Source: a virus
Reading direction: 5' to 3' (one strand)
DNA length: 64,000 nucleotides
Virus record (IMG/VR): IMGVR_UViG_3300025759_000073
Location: 21,076 to 85,075 of that record
Position numbers and translations under genes: made by a program
Notes under the pieces: generated by a model
Seen by the model: the letters and a program-made list of their open reading frames with translations, nothing else
Database searches by the model: none
Told to the model about the DNA's origin: nothing
Shown: piece by piece, positions 50,428 to 60,775 of the stretch
How positions within the stretch are numbered: position 1 is the stretch's first letter
How the letters are laid out: the number at the start of each line of letters is the position of its first letter

Positions 50428-51985
50428 TATTATCTTCTTCTACTCTAAATTTGAAGATGCCTTTTTGCTCTTGGTAATCACCAACAGCGTCGTTGTAAAA
50501 GGCAAATTTTAAACCGTACATATATCCGGGTTCTAACATTGACATATCTAAGTCAAAGTAGTTGCCTTCTGAATCATAGGACATAAGAGTGTGATTTGTA
50601 GTGGAGCCGGTGCCATGGCCAATAACTTCATAGTTGTCTGCTACTCTTATCACTTTGTAAGAGGCACTAACAATCGGTAAAGTTGATTGGGCGGCAACCG
50701 CTCTAGTATAAATATTTGGGTTCCAGTTTTTTTCACGAACAAAAAGTCTAAATTTTCCAACTTCTTGTGTATCGTATGACTTTTTAAGATTGGTTACATT
50801 GATAACATATTTTCTATTGTCGTTGTAACCGAGCGCATCAAAGGTTTGAGGGGAAATTGACCCTGTTTTGAACTCCACCCCTCCAGAATGCCAAACATCA
50901 TACAAAGTAGCGACAGGCGTAGAGGCTGCTGTAACGGCGAATGAGGCACTATAAATCCCAGTTGATACCCAGCCCCCAGTTACATTGAGATCGTTCGTAG
51001 AAACCACTCCTCCGCCCGCTGGAAGCAATAATTTTGAACCAGATGGAGCAGTGTCGTTAGAAGAGCCTGAATAAAGACTGAGCAGGATGGCTCCTTGGCC
51101 TACCGATGGGATGTTTGCCAAGCGACCTCTAACGTAGTTGTAGAGGTATATCGTGTTAAGGTTGTCAGCAGCAGGTGCCAACGAAGACGAATAAAAGAAA
51201 TAATTGCGATCATCTTCAATTCTGGAGTCCCACCTAGCTTCAAGGATTGGTCTTCTATAGAAGAACTCAGATTCTCTTGCAAAAAACTTTTTTGTATAGT
51301 AAGATCTTTGAGCGCCATCCGTATTATGTATAAAAGAGCTTGAGTTTTGCCCGGTTGAAGAAGAATAATAAGCTTCATAAGAAGAGCTTAATCTTACCCC
51401 AATTCCATAATTTGTTTTTGTCCCATCTAACCACTGTTCTACTAAACTTGTAATGTCAAGTTCTATGTTTTCTGTGCCTTCTCTGCCAAAAGAAGCAGTA
51501 TAAGAAGGTGAAGCGTGATAATCACCACCAACAGAAGTCCAAGCAGTTCCCAAAGAAGCAGAAATCCAGTTTGAACCTTCCAATTTGTTATAAGTTTGGT
51601 CTGTGTAGTTATCCATATCCAGACCTTCACCCTCTTCCCAAGACCTAGAAACCGCTTGAATGGTCATTTTATAGTCTCTTGGAAGAGTTTCAGAGTGCTC
51701 TGCGTTAAACATACGAAGATAAAAAGAAACAGAGCCGGCTGCTGGGATTTTTCCTGCTGTTCTGTCTGCCGAAACAGTTGCAATGGGAAAATTAACCAAA
51801 ACTCTTGATAATTCTTGACTTTCTCCAAAATCTGAGCCTGAAACTTGATCATAAATTGAAAAAACTTCAAGAATGTCGGCCCTGCCCATATTGGAGCCAG
51901 TTCCTCTATTAGCTAAAACCAAGCTTGAATCAAAAGCATTTGTAATTGTATTGTCGGCATCTGCTAAATATCTTTTAATAGCCAT
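50420..51985 (-). CDS. Structural protein with DNRLRE-like segment
   Basis: This 521-residue, Ser/Tyr-rich beta protein begins MAIKRYLADADNTITNAFDS. The stretch at about 155-200 (ENIELDITSLVEQWLDGTKT with NYGIGVRLSSS) resembles DNRLRE-type carbohydrate-binding beta domains, where a conserved helix precedes the final strands. The C-terminus (YMYGLKFAFYNDAVGDYQEQ) is also beta-type. It starts inside the gp6 stop by one base and overlaps the giant gene by 8 bases, so it is translated between them. A wedge-associated or fibre-attachment protein is inferred. Confidence 0.65.
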   Translation of the reverse strand: MAIKRYLADADNTITNAFDSSLVLANRGTGSNMGRADILEVFSIYDQVSGSDFGESQELSRVLVNFPIATVSADRTAGKIPAAGSVSFYLRMFNAEHSETLPRDYKMTIQAVSRSWEEGEGLDMDNYTDQTYNKLEGSNWISASLGTAWTSVGGDYHASPSYTASFGREGTENIELDITSLVEQWLDGTKTNYGIGVRLSSSYEAYYSSSTGQNSSSFIHNTDGAQRSYYTKKFFARESEFFYRRPILEARWDSRIEDDRNYFFYSSSLAPAADNLNTIYLYNYVRGRLANIPSVGQGAILLSLYSGSSNDTAPSGSKLLLPAGGGVVSTNDLNVTGGWVSTGIYSASFAVTAASTPVATLYDVWHSGGVEFKTGSISPQTFDALGYNDNRKYVINVTNLKKSYDTQEVGKFRLFVREKNWNPNIYTRAVAAQSTLPIVSASYKVIRVADNYEVIGHGTGSTTNHTLMSYDSEGNYFDLDMSMLEPGYMYGLKFAFYNDAVGDYQEQKGIFKFRVEEDNNE

Positions 51986-53799
51986 TACTTCACAGTTCCT
52001 TTAATATCAGATTCAGGGAATTTAATTTCAAAAACAGCATTGTCAGGACAAACCACAACTCTTCCATCGGAAGTTAACGCCTCGTCAATGCTTAAGAATA
52101 AATCAGTGTAAGGAGAGCCAAATTTTGACACAATTTCGACATCTAAAACGTCTACCACCTCTTCCAATTCTTTTAAGCTCTTGTATACTTCAATAATATT
52201 GAAATTCTCTCCAATATCGAACTTTCTTTCGGTTAAATCTTCTGTTAACTTGTCGATGCAAAGTTGCAAAACATCAAATTTGTTTGTGTCTTCTTCTGCA
52301 AGTACAGAAAAATTAATGCCCAAGTTTACAATCTTAGCGTCAAAAACATCAACAGTGTCATTGATCATTTTATATCTGGCTAGCCAAGTGCGAAGATTGT
52401 TTTTCAAAACAGAAGAAGCCGCTGAAAAGTTACCTTCTGTGTCTTCTGACAAAATGTATAAGTTTAAATTTCTTTTTTGAGAATCTGGGTCTCTCACTGC
52501 ATTTGCTCTTTTTACAGCGCCCAAAGAAGCCGGCATCAAGTAAGAAAGATAAATGTAATCTTCTCTTGTTACGGCTCTATTCTGCGTTGAAAAAGAGCCA
52601 ATAACTCGCTGCCTTAATTCATCTGCTGTTGGCGCTGAGACATCTCCGGAGATTGCTTTTTCATTGTCCACTTCAACACCGCCACGAACATCTGATACTT
52701 TTGTTTCGTCCAATGTTTCTTCGTCATTAAACTCTAGAGTGGTGGACAAAACTTGATTTACTGCTCCAACAGAGGCATTTGAAAGAACCTCATTGTTCAC
52801 AAGATAGGTAATGTCCAACGTGGTGTTTGATGGCCCAATTCCCAACTTATCGTGATAAGATAAAACATTTGGATCAAAATAGGTTGAAGAAATATAATTC
52901 TTTCCCCTCTGCTGAAGAGCCACAGAAGAAGGATCAGAGATCTCATCATTCAATGTATCTGATTCGCTTCCGCCGCCAAACTGCAAAAAGACTTGACCAG
53001 TAGATGTTCTTTCAACCGTAAATCTTCTGGGCACAACCAATGGCTTTAAAATGTTTGGAACCATACTGTTTGTAGCTGTGTCTTTATTTGAAAATGCTTT
53101 GTAAATAATATCTTGCGAAAGAGAATCAACTTCAAAATATTCATTCCCCTCGGTATCAAATACTGAGATGATTTCAATTATTTCACCTTCAACATTCTCC
53201 CCAACTTCAATTTTATTGAACGCCTCAAAGCCCTCAATCAGAGCCGCTTCCGATTGTTCTGTCCCGGAGACAACTTCACCTGCTTTTCTTAAGACATAAA
53301 AAGTTGGAACACCAGTCGTTTCATCAACTTTAGAAAGAAGAATATCTGCGCTTGCATCGTTGAAGTTGACATCGTCAGTTAGAGTGAAAACACCACCGTC
53401 AACAGATGCGAAGGTGGAACCCTTCTTGACAATTGGAAGATAGTTTGTATTTGGAGTTCCATCTGTATTTGCCGGAATTTCAACATAGATCTCAACCAAT
53501 CCCGTGGAGACCCCGGAAGCAGAATAGCGATAACCCATTTGCTTTCCAATTTTAAGAATGCTTTCCTCTTCTAAGGCCGTTTCCAAGAACGTTTCGTTTG
53601 CTTGGTAATCCAAAAAGAAAGAAAGGGTATCACCAATATAAGAAACTGTATCGATCATCAAAGAGCCAAATCCGGATGTATCAAAATCTTGAAAAGTATC
53701 TGGATAGTACCTTCTTGCGTGATCGACCAAAGCTTCCCTAATTGATTGAAAATCTCTTGCTGTGTAGTCAATTGGTGGTCTTTTATTTTTAAAAGCCAT
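51985..53799 (-). CDS. 6: Baseplate wedge protein gp6 (J-like)
   Basis: This is the T4 gp6/baseplate J-like protein that forms the inner wedge ring around the hub. It has 604 residues (T4 about 660). The N-terminal family signature is clear: RPPIDYTARDFQSIREALVD, FDTSGFGSLMIDTVSYIGDT, FFLDYQANETFLETALEEES, then LKIGKQMGYRYSASG. The C-terminal part has SFSTQNRAVTREDYIYLSYL and ALGAVKRANAV-type sequence, also typical of the J-like family. It directly follows gp25, as in T4, and shares one base with the next gene. Identification is secure. Confidence 0.92.
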   Translation of the reverse strand: MAFKNKRPPIDYTARDFQSIREALVDHARRYYPDTFQDFDTSGFGSLMIDTVSYIGDTLSFFLDYQANETFLETALEEESILKIGKQMGYRYSASGVSTGLVEIYVEIPANTDGTPNTNYLPIVKKGSTFASVDGGVFTLTDDVNFNDASADILLSKVDETTGVPTFYVLRKAGEVVSGTEQSEAALIEGFEAFNKIEVGENVEGEIIEIISVFDTEGNEYFEVDSLSQDIIYKAFSNKDTATNSMVPNILKPLVVPRRFTVERTSTGQVFLQFGGGSESDTLNDEISDPSSVALQQRGKNYISSTYFDPNVLSYHDKLGIGPSNTTLDITYLVNNEVLSNASVGAVNQVLSTTLEFNDEETLDETKVSDVRGGVEVDNEKAISGDVSAPTADELRQRVIGSFSTQNRAVTREDYIYLSYLMPASLGAVKRANAVRDPDSQKRNLNLYILSEDTEGNFSAASSVLKNNLRTWLARYKMINDTVDVFDAKIVNLGINFSVLAEEDTNKFDVLQLCIDKLTEDLTERKFDIGENFNIIEVYKSLKELEEVVDVLDVEIVSKFGSPYTDLFLSIDEALTSDGRVVVCPDNAVFEIKFPESDIKGTVK

Positions 53800-53810
53800 T
53801 TTTTGTTTCC

Positions 53811-54194
53811 TTATTCTTCTGCTAATCCAATAGAGACAGAGTCCACCAGATCAATCTCTGGAATGGAATATGTAACTTGAACAAAAATCTTATTTCTATC
53901 TGTTTCAACTAAGTCAAAACTAACTTCTTCCAAATCAATATAAGAAAGGTAGCTATTGACTTGCTCTATTATCCTTCCTTCGAAATCTAAAAGCATATCT
54001 TTGTCAGAAAAGTTCTCAAACAACATACCAGAAAGACCAACCCCAAACTCTGGAATCATCACTCTTTCTCCGGGGTTTGTTAACAAAACCATTTTTAGGT
54101 TTTGCCTTGCTAGATCTCTGATTTCTTCAATGTGTTCAAACCCCGGCTGTGTTTTATCAGGCAGTAGCGGTAGTTTTGGAGTGTATTTAGGCAT
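53811..54194 (-). CDS. 25: Baseplate wedge protein gp25
   Basis: The 127-residue protein matches the GPW/gp25 family in length and sequence. It has ARQNLKMVLLTNPGERVMIP, then EFGVGLSGMLFENFSDKDML, and a C-terminal FVQVTYSIPEIDLVDSV. In T4, gp25 joins gp6 and gp53 in the wedge and nucleates sheath polymerisation. It overlaps the end of the 1863-residue gene by 8 bases (ATGCCTAA), fixing the start at MPKYTPKLPLL, and precedes gp6 with an 11-base gap. Identification is secure. Confidence 0.93.
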   Translation of the reverse strand: MPKYTPKLPLLPDKTQPGFEHIEEIRDLARQNLKMVLLTNPGERVMIPEFGVGLSGMLFENFSDKDMLLDFEGRIIEQVNSYLSYIDLEEVSFDLVETDRNKIFVQVTYSIPEIDLVDSVSIGLAEE

Positions 54195-57100
54195 CTTCTA
54201 TATCGTCCCTTTTCACAACTTTTGTCAAAACAACGTTTTCTTCAACTTCTTTATGGTCTTTGCCAGCCATCACTGTCCCATCTTTATGGGTGTGGTACCT
54301 GCCGACATAACTTTTACCATCCGGTGTTATATACTCACCTCCGGATGTTATGCCGTCTGAAACTTTTGGGTTCCTTAATAAATACTCTTCTAAAAGATCT
54401 TTACACGCTTTTTCAAAATTTTCTTCTGGTGCTTTCAAAAATGAAATCTGCCCTTCCGGAACGTCAAACAGTTGATTTTTAAGCTTCTCAATCTCTTCCT
54501 GACCAAGATCCAAAGATATTAAAATAGCTTCGAAAACCAAATATAACACAAATTCAGTCATATTCAACGGAGGTAGACCCAAACCTGCATTTGTAATGGC
54601 AAAAGGAGCTACCGGAGGATTAAACAAGTATTTAAATAATTTATTTCCAGAAACCATCTGCTGCTGTGATGGGAATTTATCTGGTATATCCGCGCCAAAA
54701 AGAGAACCAACATTTTTGGCCCCTTCTTCAACTTTATTGGCTGCTTTAATTGAATTTCTAAACAACTCTCCAACAACACGAGCTTGAACTGCTCCCAAAG
54801 CCACTGCCGGCTCTTTGACCTCTACATCATTCAAAAATGCTTGAATTTTACCTTTCAAAGTAAAAAGAGCAAAGTCAAACAATTGATTACCCACCTCTAC
54901 GCCGACCTGATCCCAATTGACTGACTTGATATATTGTACGTCACGGTCTGTTAAGGAGTTGATTTGGCCTATTTTTAAATCAATAATGTTATTTGCTCTT
55001 TGCAAAGGATCAACATAGTTCAGACTAAACACATCGGAGTTCAAATCCTTTATAACACTGTTGATATGATCTGTGTGTAGGTTCAAGTTAACCGCGATAT
55101 GTGAAAGATACTTCCTAACCGGTAGCGCCTCTTCAAACACATAGCCATACTGATTTGTGAAGAGATCTTTCTTTATATCTTTCAAAAATTCTTCTTTAAT
55201 ACAGTAGTGGAAGTAATCTTCAATGTTCAATCTTCGATCTTTTCCATATTTTTTGACATAATTCTTTCTTAAACTCCCATTTTGGAGAATATCAGAATCG
55301 TATTCTTTTTGATAAATCGGCTTCTTTTCAATCAAAAATCTTCTAGAATTAGAAATATTATCCAATTTGGCAACATATTCCAAAGATTTATCCGCCTTAT
55401 TAGCAAAAAAAGTCTCCTCTGTGGAATTATTTGACTTCAAGACACTAGGAGGCTGATAATTGTAATTTATTGAAGGGTTACTAACCCCTAATTCAAAAGA
55501 TTGTTTGTATGACGGCCCAAAGAAAGAGACATCAGTACCTTCTAAGTCTTTCCATTTTTCAAAAAAACCACCCACACTGCTGTTTGGATATTCAGAGAAT
55601 GTATAAAACACATCTTTTAACACATTTTTACCTTTATCAGAGGTTTTTCTTTTGAGTTTAAAATAAGAATTCTTTCCAAAAACATCTTCAATTAAAAGAT
55701 TTTCTTCTAAATTATGCGCATTATACGACTGGTTATCTGGTTTTTTATTTTTGTCAAACGGCACCACAACTCTGAACCCGTCCACATCTTTGAAGCCAGA
55801 TTGGTTAAAAGTTGCCTCTTCGAATGGGAATGCTTTTCGGACAGAAACTTTAAACTTTCCTGCTGTCTTTTCACTGTAACTGATCGTTGTGATAAGAAAA
55901 TAGTTTCTTCCTAATTGGCTGTCAATGTTTCTTCTCAATTCCTCTTTAACGTATTTTTCAGAAGTGGATAAATTTTCAAAATAAGGAAACTGATAAGAAA
56001 CAGCGTCTTTTAAAAACTCTGTCAAGCCTCGCTTCAGCATTAGTCGATAGTTAAACTGATTGTTGTAATCTAAATTAATGAAGTTCAACTTTTCTTCTAG
56101 AAATCTTTCATCGATTGAAAACACAGAACGATCTTTAATCTCTTCCGGGTAGACAATCTCTTTAAGTCTCTTGGAAATTCTTGAAATTTCCACTGCTATA
56201 AGATCTCTTATTGCAATACAAAAGTCAGTTTCTTGCTTTATTTTTTCAACTTTATTGTGATGGTGTAAAAGAACTTTTGTGATGTCATATGCATCATTCA
56301 CAATCAAATCGTTACCATTTTTTGTTCCAGATATTGAAATCTTGGAAACATCAAGCTGTTTGAATCTCTCAATCATAGAGTTTAGAAACTCTTTCTGTTG
56401 TTTTAAGCTTTCTTTTTCCTTCTGGACTAAGCCAATCTTGTCCAAAGAATTCCTAACATCAATTGCAGATTGATTTAAAAGAGCTTGTATTGCCCTGATC
56501 AGATCCTGCCCTCTCAAACTTCTGTCAATAGTGAACCCCGTATTGGAAATGTTAGCAAAAATTGGATTAACGCTTTGGCTAGAATTTTTAAAAGAAGCAT
56601 TAGCTCCAGTTTTAAATTCATATATTTTAGAATTTTTACCAACATTGCTTATAATCAAATCAGAAGCGTTCCAATCTAAATATTTAAGAACAACATTTGA
56701 AAAGAATGAGTTGTTACGACTAACATTGGTGCCAAAATCAGAAGCTGCTTTTTTCTGATCTGCAATATTTTTACCAGAAAGATTTTTATCTATGTCGTTA
56801 ATTTCTTTTTTAATCTTGTCGGCAAACTCTGGTGCAAAATCAAAATATCTTATCTTTTTTAGAAACTCTTGCTTTTCAGATTGTGTCAATCTTAAATAAT
56901 CAAAACTCTCTTGCGAACCCAGCGCATCTTTGAAGATTAAATTTCTGAACATTTGAATGTAAATGAAATCTTTCATCATATCATCTACATCAACTTCTTC
57001 AAAATCAAACTGGGAAAAGACGTGAATAGACTTTAAAACAAAGCTGGCCACCTGAAGCTTAAACTTCAACAAAAGGTCTAAATACCTTTCTCTTTCCAAC

Positions 57101-59778
57101 TCTTCATCAATGATTTCATTTGCTGCTGGTTTGTAGTAGTCAAAGATATCAACCCCAGCAACAATTCTAGCTTCTTCTTTGAAGTTCACCAATTCTTTAT
57201 ATTTCAAAGAGCCGGCTCGTGATGAAAACAATTTTCCACAAAAACTTCTATCATCTGCCGGGTAATAAGGTGGAATAACATCATATGACGAAATCTTCGA
57301 CGAATCAAAAGAGTTATTAGACGCGGCGACAGGAACTTTTCTAGAATAAACACTATTGTAACAAACCTTTGCTAACTGGTTGTATGTCGTGTGCAATTCT
57401 CTTTTGTATTTTTCATCAATTAAAGAATTTGAATCATCCCTCCCTACCTTGCCATAATCAATGCCAAGAGAGTTGTACAAGTAATTTGTAAATGAATTTC
57501 CTTCCTTGATATCATCTTTCTTCTGCTCTAGAATAACTTCGTTTTTAAACCCTGTAGGGATTGGCCTGTATCGTACATTTTTATCGCCTATCGCAATTAA
57601 GCTGCTAATTTCAGCAAACCGGCTCCTGTTTCTTCTCTTTTTTTCGAACGGAGTATAAGAGTAGGCACACAGCTTTGTATAGAATGGAACTTTTAAATCA
57701 GAATTGTAAAAATATCTCTTAGGATCTGCCCCTTTATCGGTTGCTTTGAACACGTCAACATAATATGATAATGCTCTAGAGCTTTCTGTAAAGTTTCCAT
57801 AATTCTTGAACACGGTGTATTCATATTGCCCATCGGATAATTGGCTACGAATCTCACCTTCGCTTAAAAGAATGTTCTTTTCTAACTGAGGATTGATTTG
57901 CTTGCTTATCTTAGAAATGCCTTCTTTTTCATAAGACTTAATTAAAGAATTCTTTATCCTATTGATATCCCCTTGGGCAGCTTTATTAGAGCCAGTCAAT
58001 TGCCTAAATATTGAATTTAAAAAAGGCTCTGCATCTTCGTTGTAATTAAAATTAAAGTTATAATACTTTTTATAACCATCTATTCCGTTTTTATAATAGG
58101 TTTCATAGCCATCCACAATCGAAAGCAATCTTCTTTCTTTTCTTCTCTGTTCTTCTCTTTCCAAAAGCTTTTGGATTGCTTGCTGATTTGCTCTCATTTC
58201 TTTTGGGAAATAGGCAATCTCAATTGCTCTTGATAAACCTTCTTTTTTATTTTTTATGTAATCTTTTCTAAGAGATTTAAGCTTGTCTTTGTCCCTTTGA
58301 AAAACGCAAGGTCGCAACTTTCCAGCGTAACTATCCGGGTCTAAACAAGGATCGTCTCCAAGTGATGCAACCGCTACATCGGCACACAATTCCTCTCTTT
58401 CCGGTAAGATATTTCCTAAATACACAAAAAGGTTTTTGACTTTCTCTTCTGTATTCAAATATAAAGCAATATTTGGGTAGAATGCTTCAATATAAAATAT
58501 AACAGATTCCACCACTTGTTCTTCTGCCGCCCCTTCAAACAAGGAACAAACCTCAATCTTTGTTAAAAACGAAGAAAGATCTGCCAAAAGACCTATAAAA
58601 TCATCCAAAGTATCAGAATCTAATCCAAACTGCCTTCTTAATTCCTCTTTGAGTTCTGGAATATCATCAAAAGAGAACGTACCAACTTCGTCTTCGTCAC
58701 AAATGTTATTAACAATAACATCAATTGTCTTAGTTGCTGCTGTCACTATAATTGGAACAATTGCATTTAAAAATTGCTCTCTTCTCCTGTTGACAAGAGC
58801 ATCATTAACTGTTCTAATTGGAGCCATTCTTAAGGTTTTTTTAGAATTTGAATAATTTGCAATATATTTACTAACAAAATCAAAACCATCTTCTGTAATG
58901 CCCAAAGCTTTGTCTGCTATGTTCAAACTTTCAGTTATAAATTCATCTGTGTTTTTTGCAAAATCATCAATTTCTTTCTGTTTTTGTTCAAAAACTTCTT
59001 TAACTTCACTGAGGGGGATGTTTTTCGTCAAACACCTTATGGCATCGCCTGCCAAATTATCAACATTGAACTTTCTTACATAATTTCCATAAAAAGCGCT
59101 TACTTGCTTATAGCCAGAAGAGGACATAACTTCTCTTGCAAAGTCCGATTTCAAATTTTTATAATTTGAAGTAAAGAAGTTTCCAACTTTTTGATTGTTA
59201 TTTTTAAATCTTAAAGATGCTTTGTAAAACTGATCAATATAGGTATTAATATAGTTGTTGATTTCGTCCTTTTCTTGCCTTGCTATCTCTGCTGTTTTTA
59301 AAATCTTGTTATTTTGCTTTTTCTGGATCTTTTTAAGCTCTTTGACGGCCTTCTTTTCGCCTCTCGTTTGAGCATCAATCTCATCCAATTCGCTATATGC
59401 ATCTTCAATTTTTCTTTCTTTTTCTCTTTTTTGCCTTTCTTGGACTTTTTTAGACAAAAAGTCATCTAGATATTTAATATATTCTCTGAAATTTGATAAT
59501 TCTCTTTTTCTGGGGGCTACAATTCTGTCTGGGCCGACAAGATTATATGAAAAAGCATTCAAAGACTTCAAAAGCGAAATATACTTTGAAAGATCGGCTT
59601 CTTTTTCAAAAAGAGAGCGAACATATTCTTTATTATTAGCAGGATCTCCAATAGTATTATATACTTTTCTCCAATCAGCCTCTTTACTGCTATCTGCCAA
59701 ATAAAATGCGAAGGAAGAGATCTTTTCAATATTATCTACTGCCAAGCGATCAAATTCTTGAAAACTGTAATTTGCCAT
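54187..59778 (-). CDS. Giant (1863-residue) baseplate/hub structural protein
   Basis: The protein begins MANYSFQEFDRLAVDNIEKI. It has a long coiled-coil section at about 110-180 (KKVQERQKREKERKIEDAYS) and further helical regions (EQQRRKERRLLSIVDGYETY-like at about 555). The C-terminal end carries YVGRYHTHKDGTVMAGKDH, a His-rich motif of the kind (YHxH..G..M.G..H) found at the ends of several phage tail proteins, possibly a metal-binding plug. Position between a spike-like protein and gp25 suggests a hub or inner baseplate protein, or a fused set of smaller baseplate proteins. No named homologue is recognised. It overlaps neighbours by 1 and 8 bases. Confidence 0.7.
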   Translation of the reverse strand: MANYSFQEFDRLAVDNIEKISSFAFYLADSSKEADWRKVYNTIGDPANNKEYVRSLFEKEADLSKYISLLKSLNAFSYNLVGPDRIVAPRKRELSNFREYIKYLDDFLSKKVQERQKREKERKIEDAYSELDEIDAQTRGEKKAVKELKKIQKKQNNKILKTAEIARQEKDEINNYINTYIDQFYKASLRFKNNNQKVGNFFTSNYKNLKSDFAREVMSSSGYKQVSAFYGNYVRKFNVDNLAGDAIRCLTKNIPLSEVKEVFEQKQKEIDDFAKNTDEFITESLNIADKALGITEDGFDFVSKYIANYSNSKKTLRMAPIRTVNDALVNRRREQFLNAIVPIIVTAATKTIDVIVNNICDEDEVGTFSFDDIPELKEELRRQFGLDSDTLDDFIGLLADLSSFLTKIEVCSLFEGAAEEQVVESVIFYIEAFYPNIALYLNTEEKVKNLFVYLGNILPEREELCADVAVASLGDDPCLDPDSYAGKLRPCVFQRDKDKLKSLRKDYIKNKKEGLSRAIEIAYFPKEMRANQQAIQKLLEREEQRRKERRLLSIVDGYETYYKNGIDGYKKYYNFNFNYNEDAEPFLNSIFRQLTGSNKAAQGDINRIKNSLIKSYEKEGISKISKQINPQLEKNILLSEGEIRSQLSDGQYEYTVFKNYGNFTESSRALSYYVDVFKATDKGADPKRYFYNSDLKVPFYTKLCAYSYTPFEKKRRNRSRFAEISSLIAIGDKNVRYRPIPTGFKNEVILEQKKDDIKEGNSFTNYLYNSLGIDYGKVGRDDSNSLIDEKYKRELHTTYNQLAKVCYNSVYSRKVPVAASNNSFDSSKISSYDVIPPYYPADDRSFCGKLFSSRAGSLKYKELVNFKEEARIVAGVDIFDYYKPAANEIIDEELERERYLDLLLKFKLQVASFVLKSIHVFSQFDFEEVDVDDMMKDFIYIQMFRNLIFKDALGSQESFDYLRLTQSEKQEFLKKIRYFDFAPEFADKIKKEINDIDKNLSGKNIADQKKAASDFGTNVSRNNSFFSNVVLKYLDWNASDLIISNVGKNSKIYEFKTGANASFKNSSQSVNPIFANISNTGFTIDRSLRGQDLIRAIQALLNQSAIDVRNSLDKIGLVQKEKESLKQQKEFLNSMIERFKQLDVSKISISGTKNGNDLIVNDAYDITKVLLHHHNKVEKIKQETDFCIAIRDLIAVEISRISKRLKEIVYPEEIKDRSVFSIDERFLEEKLNFINLDYNNQFNYRLMLKRGLTEFLKDAVSYQFPYFENLSTSEKYVKEELRRNIDSQLGRNYFLITTISYSEKTAGKFKVSVRKAFPFEEATFNQSGFKDVDGFRVVVPFDKNKKPDNQSYNAHNLEENLLIEDVFGKNSYFKLKRKTSDKGKNVLKDVFYTFSEYPNSSVGGFFEKWKDLEGTDVSFFGPSYKQSFELGVSNPSINYNYQPPSVLKSNNSTEETFFANKADKSLEYVAKLDNISNSRRFLIEKKPIYQKEYDSDILQNGSLRKNYVKKYGKDRRLNIEDYFHYCIKEEFLKDIKKDLFTNQYGYVFEEALPVRKYLSHIAVNLNLHTDHINSVIKDLNSDVFSLNYVDPLQRANNIIDLKIGQINSLTDRDVQYIKSVNWDQVGVEVGNQLFDFALFTLKGKIQAFLNDVEVKEPAVALGAVQARVVGELFRNSIKAANKVEEGAKNVGSLFGADIPDKFPSQQQMVSGNKLFKYLFNPPVAPFAITNAGLGLPPLNMTEFVLYLVFEAILISLDLGQEEIEKLKNQLFDVPEGQISFLKAPEENFEKACKDLLEEYLLRNPKVSDGITSGGEYITPDGKSYVGRYHTHKDGTVMAGKDHKEVEENVVLTKVVKRDDIEDA

Positions 59779-60773
59779 TAGTTTGTCCCATTAAATCTTG
59801 AAAGTAAGAATGTCTCTTCTTTCGGATTTGTCCAGATTTGTTCCCAATTGGTTAGGTTATCAACTTGCTGCTCTAACCTTCTTCCTATGCTCTCCATTTG
59901 TTTATTCAGCTTTGATGACAAACCAACAAAAGCCTCGATCGTTATAACGCCGGGAGGCGTAGTTGGAGCGCCCGGAGCGCTTGAAAAGTGAGTGTGATTT
60001 GAAACCACCCTATTAAATGAAAGTTGATAACTAACAAACTCTTGCAAAAGCCCATTTAATATTAAAACATTCTCATACATTTGATAATAACTTTGAAAAA
60101 AGTTCTTGCCTTTAACAAATGGCTGTACCTCTAAAACACCTTTGTCTGCATTTTGAGCGATCAATTGAATGCCGGCTGGTGTTTTATCACCTTTGTTGTA
60201 CACACCCGTAACCAACTTAATCCCTTCGTCACCAACAATCCGAACCAAATCTGCTTTCACACCGATAGCGGGACGACCTGTAATGCTAGGCGCTGTGTTG
60301 AAATTATCAGTTTTTACTATCCCAAAGTTTTGATCAATGTCTGTCTTTTCTGATATATAAATTCTAGCAGCATCGTACCGAAAGTTGGGATCTGCGAACA
60401 CTCTTCTTTCAGGGCCACCGCCTTGTCTGATTGTTGTTTTTGCAAATTGAGATACTCTACCCGCAACAATATCGATTGTAGAAGATTTTTGATGACCTAA
60501 GCCTCCATACCCCGATGTCAACCCAGAAGGTCTATCTTTCCCTATTACTATTGACGCATTGGAGTTCTTACTATCTAATATAATATCCCCATCTGCCTTG
60601 ATATACTCTGGCTTTGGGATAAGCATTTGAGAGCCGCCCACGCCTAGCATTCTAGCTTTTCGCAAGCTTGGGTTTAGGTTGTTAATTTCTTTTAACTGAT
60701 CGGTGCTTAAAGCATCTTTATCTGTGTTTAATCTTTTTGCACCCTGAGAAGGTTTACTTGCGCTGATTGTCAT
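59778..60773 (-). CDS. Putative central spike/hub protein (gp5 C-terminal-like)
   Basis: This 331-residue protein has an N-terminal leader, then blocks typical of tail-spike proteins in large phages: YIKADGDIILDSKNSNASIV, IGKDRPSGLTSGYGG, SSTIDIVAGRVSQFAK, then RYDAARIYISEKTDIDQNFG. Strand after strand of this type suggests a trimeric beta-prism or helix like the end of T4 gp5. The C-terminal 90 residues are helical (LSSKLNKQMESIGRRLEQQV), possibly a trimerisation stalk, preceded by VVSNHTHFSSAPGAPTTPPG. It follows the hub peptidase with a 2-base gap. A central spike is inferred from motif and order. Confidence 0.65.
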   Translation of the reverse strand: MTISASKPSQGAKRLNTDKDALSTDQLKEINNLNPSLRKARMLGVGGSQMLIPKPEYIKADGDIILDSKNSNASIVIGKDRPSGLTSGYGGLGHQKSSTIDIVAGRVSQFAKTTIRQGGGPERRVFADPNFRYDAARIYISEKTDIDQNFGIVKTDNFNTAPSITGRPAIGVKADLVRIVGDEGIKLVTGVYNKGDKTPAGIQLIAQNADKGVLEVQPFVKGKNFFQSYYQMYENVLILNGLLQEFVSYQLSFNRVVSNHTHFSSAPGAPTTPPGVITIEAFVGLSSKLNKQMESIGRRLEQQVDNLTNWEQIWTNPKEETFLLSRFNGTN

Positions 60774-60775
60774 TT

